A DNA stretch of 64,000 nt from Lucinisca nassula (Eukaryota; Mollusca; Bivalvia; Lucinida; Lucinidae), in NCBI GenBank assembly GCA_963580285.1, contig OY757011.1:97144678-97208677 (forward strand), read 5' to 3'. Both the position numbers and the translations under genes were made by a program. The notes under the pieces were generated by a model, which saw only the letters and a list, made by a program, of their open reading frames with translations, was not told where the DNA came from and ran no database searches. Below, piece by piece: positions 10,178 through 21,355 of this stretch (the stretch's first letter is position 1; each line of letters begins with the position of its first letter).

Positions 10178-10367
10178 TGCACCCAGCGAAGACTCAGATC
10201 AGCCTGCGCATACGCACAATCTGATCAGAGTCTTCGCCGCGGGCTCTAAGGATAGCTAAGGGCCCAATGCTCCTTCATGCAGCAAGTTATTCAATATGGA
10301 GGCGCAGGCTGATCTTATTAATCGCTGGGCACACATGTAAATTGTAGGAAATGCTGTGCCCCGGGTG
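10178..10367. mobile_element. MITE-D copy
   Basis: It shares GGATAGCTAAGGGCCC...TGCTCCTTCATGCAGCA and the right end GTAGGAAATGCTGTGCCCC with the other MITE-D copies. The left end is altered. Confidence 0.65.
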
Positions 10368-10473
10368 ATTTTTAATATATTGACAATTGGAGTTAGTGAA
10401 AACTTCTCTAGGAATGCAAAACGAGTTTGAGTCAGTCACTGTGTTCGAATCATCGAAGTTTTAATGTTTATAA

Positions 10474-10985
10474 AAAATACAAGTGAACTCAGTGATAAGG
10501 AATCGATACAATTACTCCCACAGCTCCCATCAGAGACACCAAAGGGAAAGAAGCACAAACATGAAATAACTAGACAATAATGGAAACATCAATAGCGGAA
10601 AGCCAAAATGGCTAATTGGCTATCCCAAACCAAAAACAAATATAAATATAAGCGATGCACACTCAAAGACAAACCATACTAAAATAAATCGCGACAGAAG
10701 ACCCGTGCGATGGGGGCTTAAATCGATCATAGTTTACGCGGCCACAATCCTCGCCTTTACTTCCGTCGCGACTCAGACAAATAATTTGTTCAGTCCGCAT
10801 AAAGGCCTCCTATAATATCCGTGCAACATCTCCCAGAACACAAAAATCAAACAACCACAGAGATGAAACATCGGTGAGGACTCGACAGCAAGAAACCACT
10901 GAAATGCTGGAGCAAAAGAAAACCAACAGCTAGACTTCAACAAAAACAAACTTGACACGAAACATATGGATCTAGTGTGCAAGAA
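10474..10985 (-). mobile_element. Penelope-like element 3' tail
   Basis: This is the longest reverse copy of a tail repeat seen seven times. It contains ATCGATACAATTACTCCC, TCAATAGCGGAAAGCCA, CGCGACAGAAG and ACTTCCGTCGCGA. The copy at 31300-31799 lies directly downstream of the Penelope-like RT in the same orientation, which is why I read the family as 5'-truncated 3' ends of that element (inference). Confidence 0.65.
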
Positions 10986-11110
10986 AATGGAATATTCCAC
11001 CTAATGAGTTTAGAATGGTCCATTTCTAATTATAGAACCAACTGTTAAATTGCACAAGAAATACAAGAACACGGTCTACCGCAACCGACGGCATTCAACA
11101 CCAATGCAGT

Positions 11111-11370
11111 GCCCCAATCATTGGGGCAAGGAAAAATCGATTCAGCCACATGGTGCTTCCGCGCAGAGCTGAAACCGACCGCACATGGGTACTGGTAAAC
11201 CGTTCGTACAAGCCTACTTCGGCAAAGTGGCACGAGTCGTATCGTTCCTTATAGGGCTTGAGATGTCATTTTATCTCCGTGTCAGTTAAAAGTCCCGCAG
11301 AATAGGAATCAGCGTCTCCAAAATTACCTAAATAATGTTGATGTGGACGTAAAACCTCAGCACAAAAAAT
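11111..11370 (+). mobile_element. SINE-R copy, degenerate
   Basis: It keeps GCTTCCGCGCAGAGCTGAAACCG, ACTGGTAAACCG and the GTGGACGTAAAACCTCA end. Confidence 0.65.
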
Positions 11371-11443
11371 CAGCCCCAGCTAAGAAGTAAAATATAGCGA
11401 CAAATGTCACATGTGGAGGCAAAGAACACCCACAGTTCAATAT

Positions 11444-11716
11444 CATTTTAACAAGACATTGTCCGTGTACTAAACACCCCTCATTATATTGGTTTACATT
11501 ATTTTTCTTATTTCTGCTCCAAGACATAGGTATTTATACTCGTTAGAACCGCCTCATTAAGGCAATTCTAACGAGTACCTACAATGAGGAGTACCTTCAG
11601 CTACGTTTTAAGCTTAAATATGAATAATATGATCACAATTTTTCATCAGAAAATTTACCGTTTTGGATATATGGAAGAATCAACTACTCGAATGTCGCAC
11701 GGATGTGTTATTGCAG
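11444..11716 (-). mobile_element. MITE-B copy
   Basis: It begins CATTTTAACAAGACATTGTCCGTG, has GTTAGAACCGCCTCATTAAGG at its centre and ends CGCACGGATGTGTTATTG. Confidence 0.7.
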
Positions 11717-11736
11717 TAAACATCACGTGAACAATA

Positions 11737-12145
11737 TGTTCTATAAAGGGTTATCCTTTGGCAGCAAGGAATACACCTCAGAACTGGAAAATATGAAATG
11801 TACATGTTTCTGGGCCAGACTAGCTAGTTTCGGCCATTTAGGCCTTATCATTGACCCTCAAATATTTTCAAAATTGGACAATGGAATCAATGATCCCAAA
11901 GGACATGAAAATATAAACTACACTATGCTGTTGGGCAAGCGGACTTTTTACGGCCGCCACACATTCCCAGACACCAGCTGTAGTGACGTTAAATATGTTC
12001 TATAAAAGGGTTATCCTTTGGAAGCAAGAAATACACCACAGAACTGGAAACTATTAAGTGTACATGTTTCTGAGCCAGTCTAGCTAGTTTCGGCTATTTA
12101 GGCCTCATCAGTGACCCTACAATATTTTCAAAATTCGACAATTGA
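11737..12145. repeat. Direct duplication of a ~150 bp unit (repeat Q)
   Basis: GGGTTATCCTTTGG...CTAGCTAGTTTCGG...ATATTTTCAAAATT occurs at about 11749 and again about 259 bp on. A reverse copy of the pair is at 27306-27690, and fragments are at 36510-36590 and 61921-62000. It may be the flanks of a non-autonomous element. No coding is supported. Confidence 0.6.
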
Positions 12146-12411
12146 AGTCGTTGAAATGAACGACCCGGAAACCCAACTGCATGTAGAAAAACGGGGCTTA
12201 CGGGGGTAAACATTATTTTTTCTTATTTCCGCTCCATGACTTGGTTGTGGGTACTAGTTAGAACCCCCTCAATGAGGCGGCTCTAACGAGCATCCACAAC
12301 CTACGTTTGCGGTATAAATAAGAAAAAAATCACTGATTTTCACCAGAAAAGTAGCCATTTAGGGGATTTGAATAAAAATGCACTATGTTGCACGGGTGTT
12401 TTATCGTAATG
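12146..12411 (-). mobile_element. MITE-B copy
   Basis: It has the subterminal hairpin, the central palindrome (GTTAGAACCCCCTCAATGAGG) and the right end GCACGGGTGTTTTATCGTAATG. Confidence 0.75.
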
Positions 12412-12556
12412 ATTACACAAAAATGCACAAAGTCAAAGGCCATTGTTCAAAGTCACAGGGACATTGTTCATGTCACAGATCTTGGCTTCACCCTTTACCA
12501 ATGAATCGAATTGCAATTGTTCATATACGTAATATAAGCAGGTTACATGTACTGCT

Positions 12557-12769
12557 TTAACCTTTAACCTGCTGAATATTCAATTAAGCCACACCCATTT
12601 CTGTTTATCAACCAATCAAATTACTTGATATAATTTATTGCCAAAAATTCATAAACTGAATGCCAAACAGTGTAGATCCTGATCAGATGGCTTCTTCAAA
12701 AGCCATCTGATCTGGATCTACACTGTTTGCAAAGATAGGGCTTGTCGCCTACAGCAGGGTAAAGGTTAA
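12557..12769. mobile_element. MITE-C copy between TTAA sites
   Basis: TTAACCTTTAACCTGCTG and CAGCAGGGTAAAGGTTAA are the ends. The internal GATCAGATGGCTTC palindrome matches 9424-9636 in reverse orientation. Confidence 0.85.
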
Positions 12770-12841
12770 ATGTATGAGCATCCAGAGTGGGCCACAGTTT
12801 TACTTCACAATAAACTTATTATCAGAATGCCTTTAAAAACA

Positions 12842-13560
12842 AGAGGTCCATAGGCCACCATGCTCACCAGAGCTCATGGGGCACTGTCCACTGCCAGCCA
12901 TGTATATCAATAAACCACGGAAGCTCTGAGCCCAATGACGCTACAGATAAGATTTCGACCCAATCAGTACAGTGGCTTTAGAGGTCTGATGTCGCTGAGC
13001 AGCAGGCCAAAAATCATATGACAGATAGAAGATTGCTTAAAGAACATTTCTAAGAAAGTTTTGCCTAAATATCTGCTAGGGTTTGGCAGTAAATGCCAAT
13101 TTTCAATTCTCCCCCATTACAAGTCTATGAAAACTCTAAGTTGTCACAGCAACCAAACTAAAGAGCCGACTTTCATAAAAAAAACACAAAACATATTAAG
13201 GCAAATAAGGTGGATATTTCAATAAAGTCTCAGCCTCATAGAGCACACATGTATGGTACATGTATATGTGAAGATGATTTTAAGTATATTTTTTCTATTT
13301 TGGCATTTTTATGGCAACCAAGCAACCAATAAAAGTGAGCAGTAGGCCTAAAATCATATGGCAGATAGATTGTTTAAAGAATATTTCTGTGTAAGTTTTG
13401 TCAAAATATCTGGAAAGACTTGGCAGTAAATGCCATTTTTGTGTGTCAATGGAAACCATAAGGTGCCATAGCAATCAAACAAAAGAGAGGAATTTCATAA
13501 AAAATAAAACTAAAAAAAAAACTTAAAAAAAAAAACAACATAAAATCTGTTGAGGCATAT
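12842..13560. repeat. Diverged dispersed repeat, two internal units
   Basis: AAATCATATG(A/G)CAGATAGA...TGGCAGTAAATGCCA occurs twice about 350 bp apart, with shared text between. No coding motif is seen, and an A-rich stretch lies at 13500-13545. Confidence 0.5.
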
Positions 13561-13804
13561 ACGTTTCATCTCAATAAATTGCATGTCCCTTCCAGGGTCC
13601 CGTACATGTTTTTTTCAAGTGCGGCACTCAGGTATCCAAGCGGGCTCACTCCTCAAGCAAATCGGACAAAAAATGATGTTATCGTTCTTGGTCTTCATTC
13701 GTGGTCATGATTTATCAAAGCACTGACACCACTGGTGGGTCGATTGTCTCTGTAGGTAAAATGGGGGAAATACTCCAGAACGGGGACTTAGACTACTTCG
13801 TTTA

Positions 13805-13925
13805 ACCTGTTCTTTCAGCAAATAGCAGAGACCTAAATCCCCGGCGTCTGATCTGCGTTTACACTCTACACTGTAGATACCACAGAAAGTGTTTGATCTG
13901 GGTTTGCACTGTTTGCATAACCCAG
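13805..13925. repeat. Degenerate MITE-C palindrome
   Basis: GCAAATAGCAGAGACC and GGTTTGCACTGTTTGC pair, with the GGCGTCTGATC arm between them. The ends are lost. Confidence 0.45.
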
Positions 13926-14107
13926 CATGAGTGCAGTCCGGGTTTTCACTCATTTTACACTGCACTGAGACCCCACTAGGACAAGACTACTGTACCCGAC
14001 ATTGAGATGGAATTACATCAAGCCACACCCATCCCCGCACCCCGCCCCAACAGCAAAACCAAAACAAAAATAAAAAGCTAGGGACCACTTTGCCGGGATC
14101 GGCATTG

Positions 14108-14404
14108 TTTGTTTGATTTGAGGTTTAACGTTCCCGTTAACACTGTAAAGGTCATTTTGGAGACGTTGCTTCCAATTTTGTGGGACTTTTACCCGACATT
14201 GAGATGAAATGGCATCTCAAGCCCTGCCGCCCAATGAAACCAATATAGGGTTTATAAGCATGGACGGGCCGGTTCACACCACTTTGCCTGGGCATGCTTA
14301 GATCCTCTAAGCGGTTTACCAGTACTCGTGTGCGGGCAGGTTTCAGCTCTGTGTGGAAGCATCATGCAGCCCACATACTTCTTCAAGCCCCGATGGGCGG
14401 AGGC
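14108..14404 (-). mobile_element. SINE-R copy
   Basis: Full length in reverse, from GTTTGATTTGAGGTTTAACG to CCCCGATGGGCGG. A second partial head follows at 14409-14525, so the 5' part is tandemly repeated. Confidence 0.85.
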
Positions 14405-14703
14405 CGTTGCCGGGATCGGCGTAGACCTTCTTAGCGGTTTAACCAGTACTCAAAAGTTCGGACGGTTTCAGCTCTGTGCAGAAGTATCATGCGGCCATAT
14501 CTAGTTTTCGAACCCCGATGGGGCGTTCTGTTTACATTGGTCCTCTGAACAAGGTATTTATCTCTAAATATGCTCTCCAGTGATGTCGAACTCTTTTTCA
14601 AGAGTACGAGAGCAAAGGGCGTACTATATGCATGTCTCCTGTGTCAGATAATATAACAATTGGGACCATAATCCTGTAAAAGATTATAATAATCTTATGA
14701 GGG

Positions 14704-14817
14704 TGTGAGGGTGGATGGAAAAATCCGTCCTGAGGGTCACTGTCCGGCATCACGAGGCTTGCTGAGTGATGCCGGACAGTGATCCCTCGGGACGGATTTT
14801 TTCTATCCACCCCTCAC
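14704..14817. repeat. Foldback J within element K
   Basis: Near-perfect palindrome with arms of about 49 bases: GTGAGGGTGGATGG...TGTCCGGCATCAC pairs with GTGATGCCGGACAG...TATCCACCCCTCAC around a 15 base loop. Only a half copy exists at the other end of K, so the left end was doubled. Confidence 0.8.
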
Positions 14818-15349
14818 AACCATATAGGATTCTTTTTCTTGCATACCTTCCATTCTTTACGCGGAATTTTAATGCTGCAGTCACTTCGCTTACCGCCGTC
14901 CGCCGTATTGTGATGACACTAAAGGAATGTTTAGTGACTTAACCTAACGTGCTGTGACGGCGCATATGAGGACGTATTCAAGCAGTGCATTTATCAAACA
15001 CGCGAGAATATTCGATTTGGGGTAAGAACACCAGGGTTAGAACAGAATTTCTATCCCAAGCTAAAGCTATGGATTTCCTTGTCTGGTGGGCAAGAAAAGG
15101 AAATCTTTCATGTTTTATTACATTTTGTGGTACTTTTATTAGGGGATGTACATGCACACGCCTATACGGTATTCATTACATGGACGGGTAGACGTGATGA
15201 CTGCATAAAACTTTTAAATACTATCTATTTTCTTTGAGGGTCAGAATACTTCGAACGAGCAGGAGTCAACTAATATTTCATCAACAGTGAACATACCAAT
15301 AGCTCCTGATAAGGCATCCCCATCCCCCCCCCCCACCCCCACGGAAAAT

Positions 15350-15480
15350 ACTGAAAATTTTCTATTTACTGCATGAAAACATATGCTGTTGGTACTCATT
15401 AGAAGCGTCTCGGATATGCGCTTCTAATGGGAACCCGCAACATAATGTTTTTGTGCAGATATATGAAAAATAATTTGTGG
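15350..15480. mobile_element. MITE-B-like relic
   Basis: GGTACTCATTAGAAGCGTC and GCGCTTCTAATGGGAACCC form a diverged central palindrome. The termini are not recognisable. A C run (15327-15335) lies just upstream. Confidence 0.45.
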
Positions 15481-15611
15481 ACACCTTCCCCCACTCTTTA
15501 CTGGTTCAGATAACAACATGTACATGTATGCAAACAGTGAAGATCCCGATGTGAGGGAAACTGCTCATAACTCATTGTCATCCTGCCAACGGTTTGAATT
15601 AAATCCCATAT

Positions 15612-15838
15612 TTAAGGGGAATGGGAACACTTTCGGGGTAGGCAACTCCTGCAAAAGTATTTAAGTCATCCGTGCCAATAGGGGTCATTTCTTAAAGGAA
15701 AGAAATTCTTTCCTTTAAGAGTAGACCTGTTTTGCAGTAGGACAGGGCTTGTAGAAAAGCGAACAGGATGTCCCGAAAGCTGTCTTCCTTTGAAAATTAG
15801 CGGAAAAATATGCCAGGTGTTCCCATTCCACTTAAAAG
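15612..15838. mobile_element. MITE-H copy
   Basis: TTAAGGGGAATGGGAACAC and the inverted AGGTGTTCCCATTCCACTTAA bound it. Its centre is the AAGGAAAGAAATTCTTTCCTT palindrome. The terminal TTAA may again be a target duplication. Confidence 0.7.
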
Positions 15839-16298
15839 ATAAAAACACTGGTGGGTCGATTGACTTGGAGTGTAAATTGGGAAAAGGGGCCTCCACAGGG
15901 GGACTTGGGCCATGTCATTTGACATTTAAATTCTTATATTTCAATCAAACATTCTAGACACTGATCTGACGGCGCGTTCTGTGGCTTCACTGTTTTCCAT
16001 CGCCATTGTACTGATTTTACTTTTTATACAGCGTTTTGACGACACAGGGAGAACATTAACGTTGCTATAAACAACCCGTAGCTTCTACAGTTACAATGTA
16101 GTAATTTTGGGTCGATTGACAAACAATCGGCCCAAAAGTAAAATAATTTCATTCTAAAGCCAAAGACGTCAAAGGATGAAAGGGTTAAATGATACCATTC
16201 GATCAGATTTCAATTTATATAACAAAAGCTTTCCGTATATACCCTAAAGTGCGAATAAAATTCACAATGCAAGCAAATAGAGTACAATTCTTTCACAC

Positions 16299-16540
16299 CT
16301 GGGGCCAGTTGTTCAAAGCATCGTTAGCTTAACGAGCTCGTTAGTGGTCGTATTGTTAACTGTTCTAGCAAGTTAATATTTAAATTTTTGGCATTTTTGC
16401 TGAAAAAATGTGAGCAGCTTTTGCGAAAAGCTGCTCACATTTTTTCAGCAAAAATATCAGCCTTTTTGCCACAATAAATGATCAAAGTTTTAACGATACG
16501 TCAACTAACGACGTCGTTAGTTTTGAACAACTGGCCCCAG
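16299..16540. mobile_element. MITE-E copy
   Basis: CTGGGGCCAGTTGTTCAAA and TTTTGAACAACTGGCCCCAG bound 242 bp. A central hairpin pairs GCTGAAAAAATGTGAGCAGC with its inverse. The second copy, 28859-29058, lost its right end. Confidence 0.8.
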
Positions 16541-16865
16541 ATAAGGAAATCCAGTTTTAACTTGGGAAATAAATTCTGTTCTAATCCTAGTGTTCTTACC
16601 CAAAATCGCCGTCGTTAAGGTTGACGTCACAACACGTTACGTGACGTCACTAAACATTCCGGTAGTGTCATCACAATATGCCGGACGTCGGTAACCGAAG
16701 TGACTGCAGCATTAACAAACCGCGCTTAGAAATGACAGTGACCCTCGGGACGGATTTTTTCATCCACACCTCAAACCCATATAAGATTCTTGTAGTCGTT
16801 ACAACCAGTGACAGCCCTTGTTGGACGTCTACGGGCATCTTCATGACTCCTTCATCGTTCCATGG

Positions 16866-17132
16866 GTCCCGCCCATCGGGGCTTTGAGAAATAGAGTGGG
16901 CTGCATGATGCTTCCACGCAGAGCTGAAACCGACCGCACATGAGTACTGGTAAACCGCTTATAAGGTTTAAGCCTGCGCAGGCAAAGTGGTGCGAGTCAG
17001 GCCGTCCCTGCATAACCATGTTGATTTGTTTGGGCGGTAGGGTCTGAGATGTCATTTTATCTCATTGAAAGCAACGTCTCCAAAAATGACGAAAATAGTG
17101 TTGCTGGGGACGTTAAACCTCAATTCAAACAA
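16866..17132 (+). mobile_element. SINE-R copy
   Basis: Full length with a small internal deletion near CATTTTATCTCATTGAAAGC. It ends GGGGACGTTAAACCTCAATTC and an AAAC tail. Confidence 0.8.
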
Positions 17133-17199
17133 ACAAACCATCGTTCCATACTTCCAACACCACTCTTCTTATTGTCAACTTTCAGTTGCATCGCGTTTT

Positions 17200-17352
17200 A
17201 CTTCTCGCACTTTCAATGAGGTGGTTCTAACGAGCAGCAATGTCATATGTTTGGAGTAACAATAAGAAAAAACATCACGATCTTTCCTCAGAAAAGTAAA
17301 CATTTTGGAAATATTAATAATGCACTATTTCCCACGGATGTCATATCGTACT
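17200..17352 (-). mobile_element. MITE-B fragment (right half)
   Basis: It retains GAGGTGGTTCTAACGAGC, the CAGAAAAGTAAACATTTTGG block and CCCACGGATGTCATATCGTA. Confidence 0.6.
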
Positions 17353-17367
17353 GACTCTTGTTACTTC

Positions 17368-17750
17368 CGGAGCCCCCAGCCAAATGGGGTTTAGAGAAAT
17401 ATATTGGGCTGCATGGTGCTTTCACGCACGCGGAGCCCCACCCGGCTGCACATGAGAACTGGTAAACCGCTCAGAGGGTCTAAGCCTGCTCAGGCAAAAT
17501 GGTGCGAATTGGACCGCTCATGCATATAAACCCTATTGGTTTTATTGGGCTGCCATGTCATCATAATGTCGGGTAAAAGTCTCACAAATTGGCAGCAGCT
17601 TCTCCAAAATGGCCTATTTAGTGTTGAGGCCGGGTGTGTGTGTGTGTGCTTAGCCTCAAATAAAAAGTCCCGCAAAATTGGAAGTGACCTATACTGTGTT
17701 GTCGGGGACGTTAAACCTGAAATCAAACAAAACAAACAAACAAACAAAAA
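17368..17750 (+). mobile_element. SINE-R copy with internal duplication
   Basis: The head is degenerate. The right-end block (AAAAGTCYCRCAAAATTGG ... GTGTTG) appears twice, split by a GTGTGTGTGTG run, before GGGGACGTTAAACCTGAAATC and an AAAC tail. Confidence 0.7.
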
Positions 17751-18146
17751 CTCTTTACTTTCGACTTCCAGCTTCTATCTAGTAGGATGTCGGAATTACA
17801 CGCAAGAATTTTACAGGGGTTTATAACACTGACTTGTTACAGTGAACTTTTTATAGAACAAAAATAAGAAAAAAATGTTTCAACATGCACAGCGTTAATG
17901 TGCCAAAGTTTTAGGAAATCTATGGCAAATACATATCAATTAATATCAAAATTGTGCAAGTTTTCTACATGAGCGGATGGATTACTTCAAATACACGGAC
18001 GAACCTAAGTGAGTAGACAAAAATGGACAGTCAAACTTCAATCTGTCGAAAACCATGAAAATGTGTACGAATTAGGGGTAGTTCGACACAATGGGGGTTG
18101 ATCATAGAACCATGTCATGGGGCATAATGGGGATGAATTTAGGAAA

Positions 18147-18307
18147 TACAGTAAAATTCCTCTTTTAAGACCACCTTTACGACTGTTCAAAAGTGGTCTG
18201 AAAGACCACTTCTGAGCAGTCCCAAAGTTGGTCTGAAAACTCAATCAGCTTTTAAATGCAGATTTTGTCTTAATTTTAGGTGGTCTTGATAGTGGAATTT
18301 TACTGTA
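18147..18307. mobile_element. MITE-G copy (Tc1/mariner-type ends)
   Basis: TACAGTAAAATTCC and GGAATTTTACTGTA bound it. An AAAGTGGTC/GACCACTT hairpin lies inside. MITE-A begins two bases later. The same family carries the LTR retrotransposon insertion. Confidence 0.8.
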
Positions 18308-18308
18308 T

Positions 18309-18591
18309 CATTACGAAAACAGGCCTATACAAATACATTGTAAACTTTACCGCCGGAAAAACGAAAATTTTTGGATGAAAAATTGTGATATTTTTCTTAT
18401 TTCTGCTCAAAATATAGATTGTGGATACTCATTAGAACCGCCTCATTGAGGCGGTTCTAACGAGTACCCGCAAGCTATATTTTAGAGCAGAAATAACAAA
18501 GAAAAACAAGGTTTATCCCTGCAAACCCCGGTTTTACTAAATAAAAGTGGGTTTGAAGGGGTCATTATTATAATGGCGTGTTTTCATGATG
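18309..18591 (+). mobile_element. MITE-A copy
   Basis: CATTACGAAAACAGGCC to GGCGTGTTTTCATGATG, with an intact central palindrome and subterminal hairpin. Confidence 0.9.
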
Positions 18592-18683
18592 TTTTCAATC
18601 TTCTATAAAGAAATGTCTATTGTATGTTCTCATTAGCAGCTGATTAGAACCGCCTCCTTCTGGCGGTTCTAATGAGTACACAC

Positions 18684-19013
18684 CGACCCCGATAGCTCAG
18701 TTGGTAGAGTGTCCGCTCCGGGGAACGGGAGGTCTCGGGTTCGATCCCGGGCCGCGACATACCAAAGTCGTTAAAAATGGTACTAGCTGCTCCTCGTTCG
18801 GCACTCAGATTTACGGGGTAGAGCTAGGACTGGTCGATCCAGTGTCAGGATAATGTGACTGGGTGTGGTATCATGTAATGTGTCTGGGACATGATACTTC
18901 AGTGAGGCAGCACTATAAACGTGAGCATTGAGCTCCCTGTCGCAACCAGACACCGTCGTGATATGACTGAAAAATTGTTGAAAGCGACGTTAAACCCGAA
19001 TTCACACACACAC
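18684..19013 (+). mobile_element. SINE-V copy with 16 bp target-site duplication
   Basis: A tRNA-like head (GATAGCTCAGTTGG; GGTTCGATCCC), a unique body and a (CA)n tail. TCTAATGAGTACACAC flanks it at 18668-18683 and 19014-19029. The target is a short MITE-B-type palindrome relic (GATTAGAACCGCC...GGCGGTTCTAA). Confidence 0.9.
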
Positions 19014-19080
19014 TCTAATGAGTACACACAATACAGACTGAAGGACCAGTGAGAGTCGCCTTACTAGACTAGATATTTAT

Positions 19081-19376
19081 GTTTGTTTGATTTAACGTTT
19101 AACGGCCCCGTCAGCACTGTATAGGTCATTTTGAAGACGTTGCTTCCAATTTTGTGGGACATTTATCCGACATCGAGATGAAATGACATCTCAAGCCCTG
19201 CCACCCAATGACACCAAAAGAGTTTATAAGCATGGGTGGTCCGACTCGCACCGCTTTGCCTGGGCCGATTTAGATCCTCTAAGCAGTTTACCAGAACTCG
19301 TGTGCGACCGGTTTCAGCTCTGCGTGGAAGCATCATGCATTCCATCTATTTCTTCAAACCCCGATGGGCGGGGTCG
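19081..19376 (-). mobile_element. SINE-R copy
   Basis: Full length in reverse, from GTTTGATTTAACGTTTAACGG to CCCCGATGGGCGGGG. Confidence 0.85.
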
Positions 19377-19570
19377 GCCTCACTAGATATATAGATATCT
19401 AGAGCTATGGGAAGTCTCTGTGAAATCAAGAACGGGTTCGAATTAGCAAAGTTCACGAGCAATTCGTGTTCGATTCATTGACATCGGCGAAGGACATTCG
19501 AGCGGATTGACAGGACATTCGAGCGAAAATAAATGGACAATCGAGCGACAGAATATCACCTGTTACGTGA

Positions 19571-20059
19571 TATTCTGCGATTTTCGAATTTTTGAAAATT
19601 CGTGCGATTTGCATTGCTTTCTAGAGACAGGTGAGTCCATAAATTTAAAGAGTGTCTTTATTTTTATGGACAGTCTTTAGAAATAGCTAAACTCTCAGAC
19701 TTGATAATTGATTCTGTGTAGTTCAGGTTTTGTCCCTTACACTATAAACAATGAAATATATCACCTGATGTGTGGCACACTTGTTGTAAAGTATATGAAG
19801 GGAGAAAACCTGAACAAGAATATCTTCCGTAGCCGTTTTATATAAATACTCGAAAATTAGACAACAGAGTGGAGAAAAATCTTTCTGTGTATGCAATTCA
19901 TCATGTAACTAAAAAGTTTATATAGTACATATTCTGCGGTTTTCGAATTTTTGAAAATTCGTGCGATTTGCATTGCTTTCTAGAGACAGGTGAATCCATA
20001 AATTTAAAGACTGTCTTTATTTTCATGGACAGTCTTTAGAAATAGCTAAACTCTCAGAC
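19571..20059. repeat. Direct repeat pair, about 132 bp each
   Basis: 19571-19702 and 19928-20059 match with few differences (TTTCGAATTTTTGAAAATTC ... AGCTAAACTCTCAGAC) across a 225 bp spacer. Each unit contains an inverted GACTGTCTTTAT/ATGGACAGTC pair. It could be a tiny LTR-like element or a tandem unit. No coding. Positions 19377-19570 and 20060-20850 show nothing else that I can name. Confidence 0.65.
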
Positions 20060-20853
20060 CTGTTACATGTACCATTCTTGTTCTAAAAATTGTGCTGCAA
20101 ACATATGGATGAGTGGCAAACAGAAACTCTGATGAGACGCCGCGTTCTGCGGCATCTTATCTGGGTCTACATTGTTTGCTCAGACCTGTCTGTCCAAATA
20201 CAGGCGGTAACAGAGGCAAAAAAAATCCGTAAACTACATGATTGTAAAAGACCGTCCTATGTACTTCACTACGTCCTCACTCAACGTACACATCTGATAG
20301 GGGACTTCACAGTAAGGGTGCATCGCGACATCAATCAGAGCCTTGGAAGTACTGGGGGTGGGGGTCGATTGTCCCTAAGTGAAGGCTTCAAAAACAGTAC
20401 TTCGTTTAACCCTTAAGTTACAGTTTTTAAGCAAAATGTATAGGCCATGATCAGACTTCATTACACAACATTACAAACAGAAAAAAAGGAAAAAAGCAAC
20501 AACAATAAAAATCATTGAGCTGTAACAATACCAACAATAATATTATTATAAAACAATAACACATGTATAATAATTAAGTTGTAATAAGCCATTTGATCGC
20601 TTCCGCTATGAGGGTGCTGAGGATTGTGTGGCTTTGTTTCCGTCTTTGACGAGGGTTTGAGCTGGCTTCCCTTGCCGCAGGTCCTGGTTTGTGAGTGCCG
20701 TTCGGCGTGTTGCTGATGACGGTTCTGATTATGAATAATCATTAATAAAAAACAATAACACACAGTAAATAATACGTTTGATTTTACAAGTGTGATTCAA
20801 TCTGTTCCCCAGTACTTAAACTTGAGTTACATTCAGCGTAGGGTCGCTTGGGA

Positions 20854-21070
20854 GTGCAATTCGACATGAGACTACCATAATTTCACGCCCAACATAATAC
20901 ATATGTTTCCGAAGAGGTGATATTATTAGGCAATGCATAGAGGCCGGTTAATGGGTCGCAATTGACGAGATGTCGAAAATTCACGAGGAGCTCACGGAAA
21001 CCGACACATTGGGCAATTATATTGACTAATTTATTCTTTGCATAAAGGTCAGTCTCATGTCAAATTGCAC
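20854..21070. repeat. Inverted-repeat element, 217 bp
   Basis: GTGCAATTCGACATGAGAC at 20854 pairs with GTCTCATGTCAAATTGCAC ending at 21070. It looks like a MITE just upstream of the gene 2 signal-peptide exon. Confidence 0.6.
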
Positions 21071-21127
21071 CAACTATAGCATTAAGACTGTAACGCATGA
21101 AACGAATTTTCTAATTCAATTTTGCAG

Positions 21128-21250
21128 GGTTCGACATGATACCCACTCTATCAGTATGTGTTGGTATGGCAATATGTAGCACTGCTTTGGGATTTGACAC
21201 CAGCAAGATACTCGACAGTCATTTAGATCACAGACAGAGAAAAACACCAG
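21128..21250 (+). CDS. Gene 2, exon 1: signal peptide and N-terminus
   Basis: An acceptor (CAATTTTGCAG, ending 21127) opens the exon, so there is an upstream non-coding exon. ATG is at 21136. The first 19 residues are a classic signal peptide with a hydrophobic core ending in A-L-G, then a polar mature start (FDTSKILDSHLDHRQRK). The coding part ends with the first base of a codon at 21250, before a GT donor (CCAG|GTCAGG). That phase fits exon 35486-35646, which begins with the two bases needed to complete a glycine. The assembled product is 146 residues and predicted to be secreted. The 14.2 kb intron that follows is packed with transposons. The weakest point is the donor, which is not full consensus. 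Confidence 0.75.
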
Positions 21251-21278
21251 GTCAGGAAATTCAGATGATCTACTAGAC

Positions 21279-21355
21279 GTTCGGATGAGTCGTTAAACCG
21301 AGGTCCCGTCTCTATATGACCTTAGCTGTTGGTGAGACGTAAAACTCAAAACTTT
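21279..21355 (+). mobile_element. SINE-Z fragment
   Basis: TCGGATGAGTCGTTAAACCG ... GACCTTAGCTGTTGGTGAGA matches the 3' part of SINE-Z at 2755-2918. Confidence 0.6.

Larger units (their letters stand above)
14680..16800. mobile_element. Large inverted-repeat element K, about 2.1 kb
   Basis: 14866-15085 and 16545-16722 are inverted copies (shared blocks AATGCTGCAGTCACTTCG, TTGTGATGACACTA, GGTAAGAACACYAGGRTTAGA). The outer blocks 14704-14752 and 16733-16793 also pair. The 1.4 kb interior has no transposase and holds MITE-H, MITE-E and a MITE-B relic, so this is a non-autonomous host for later insertions. Confidence 0.65.
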
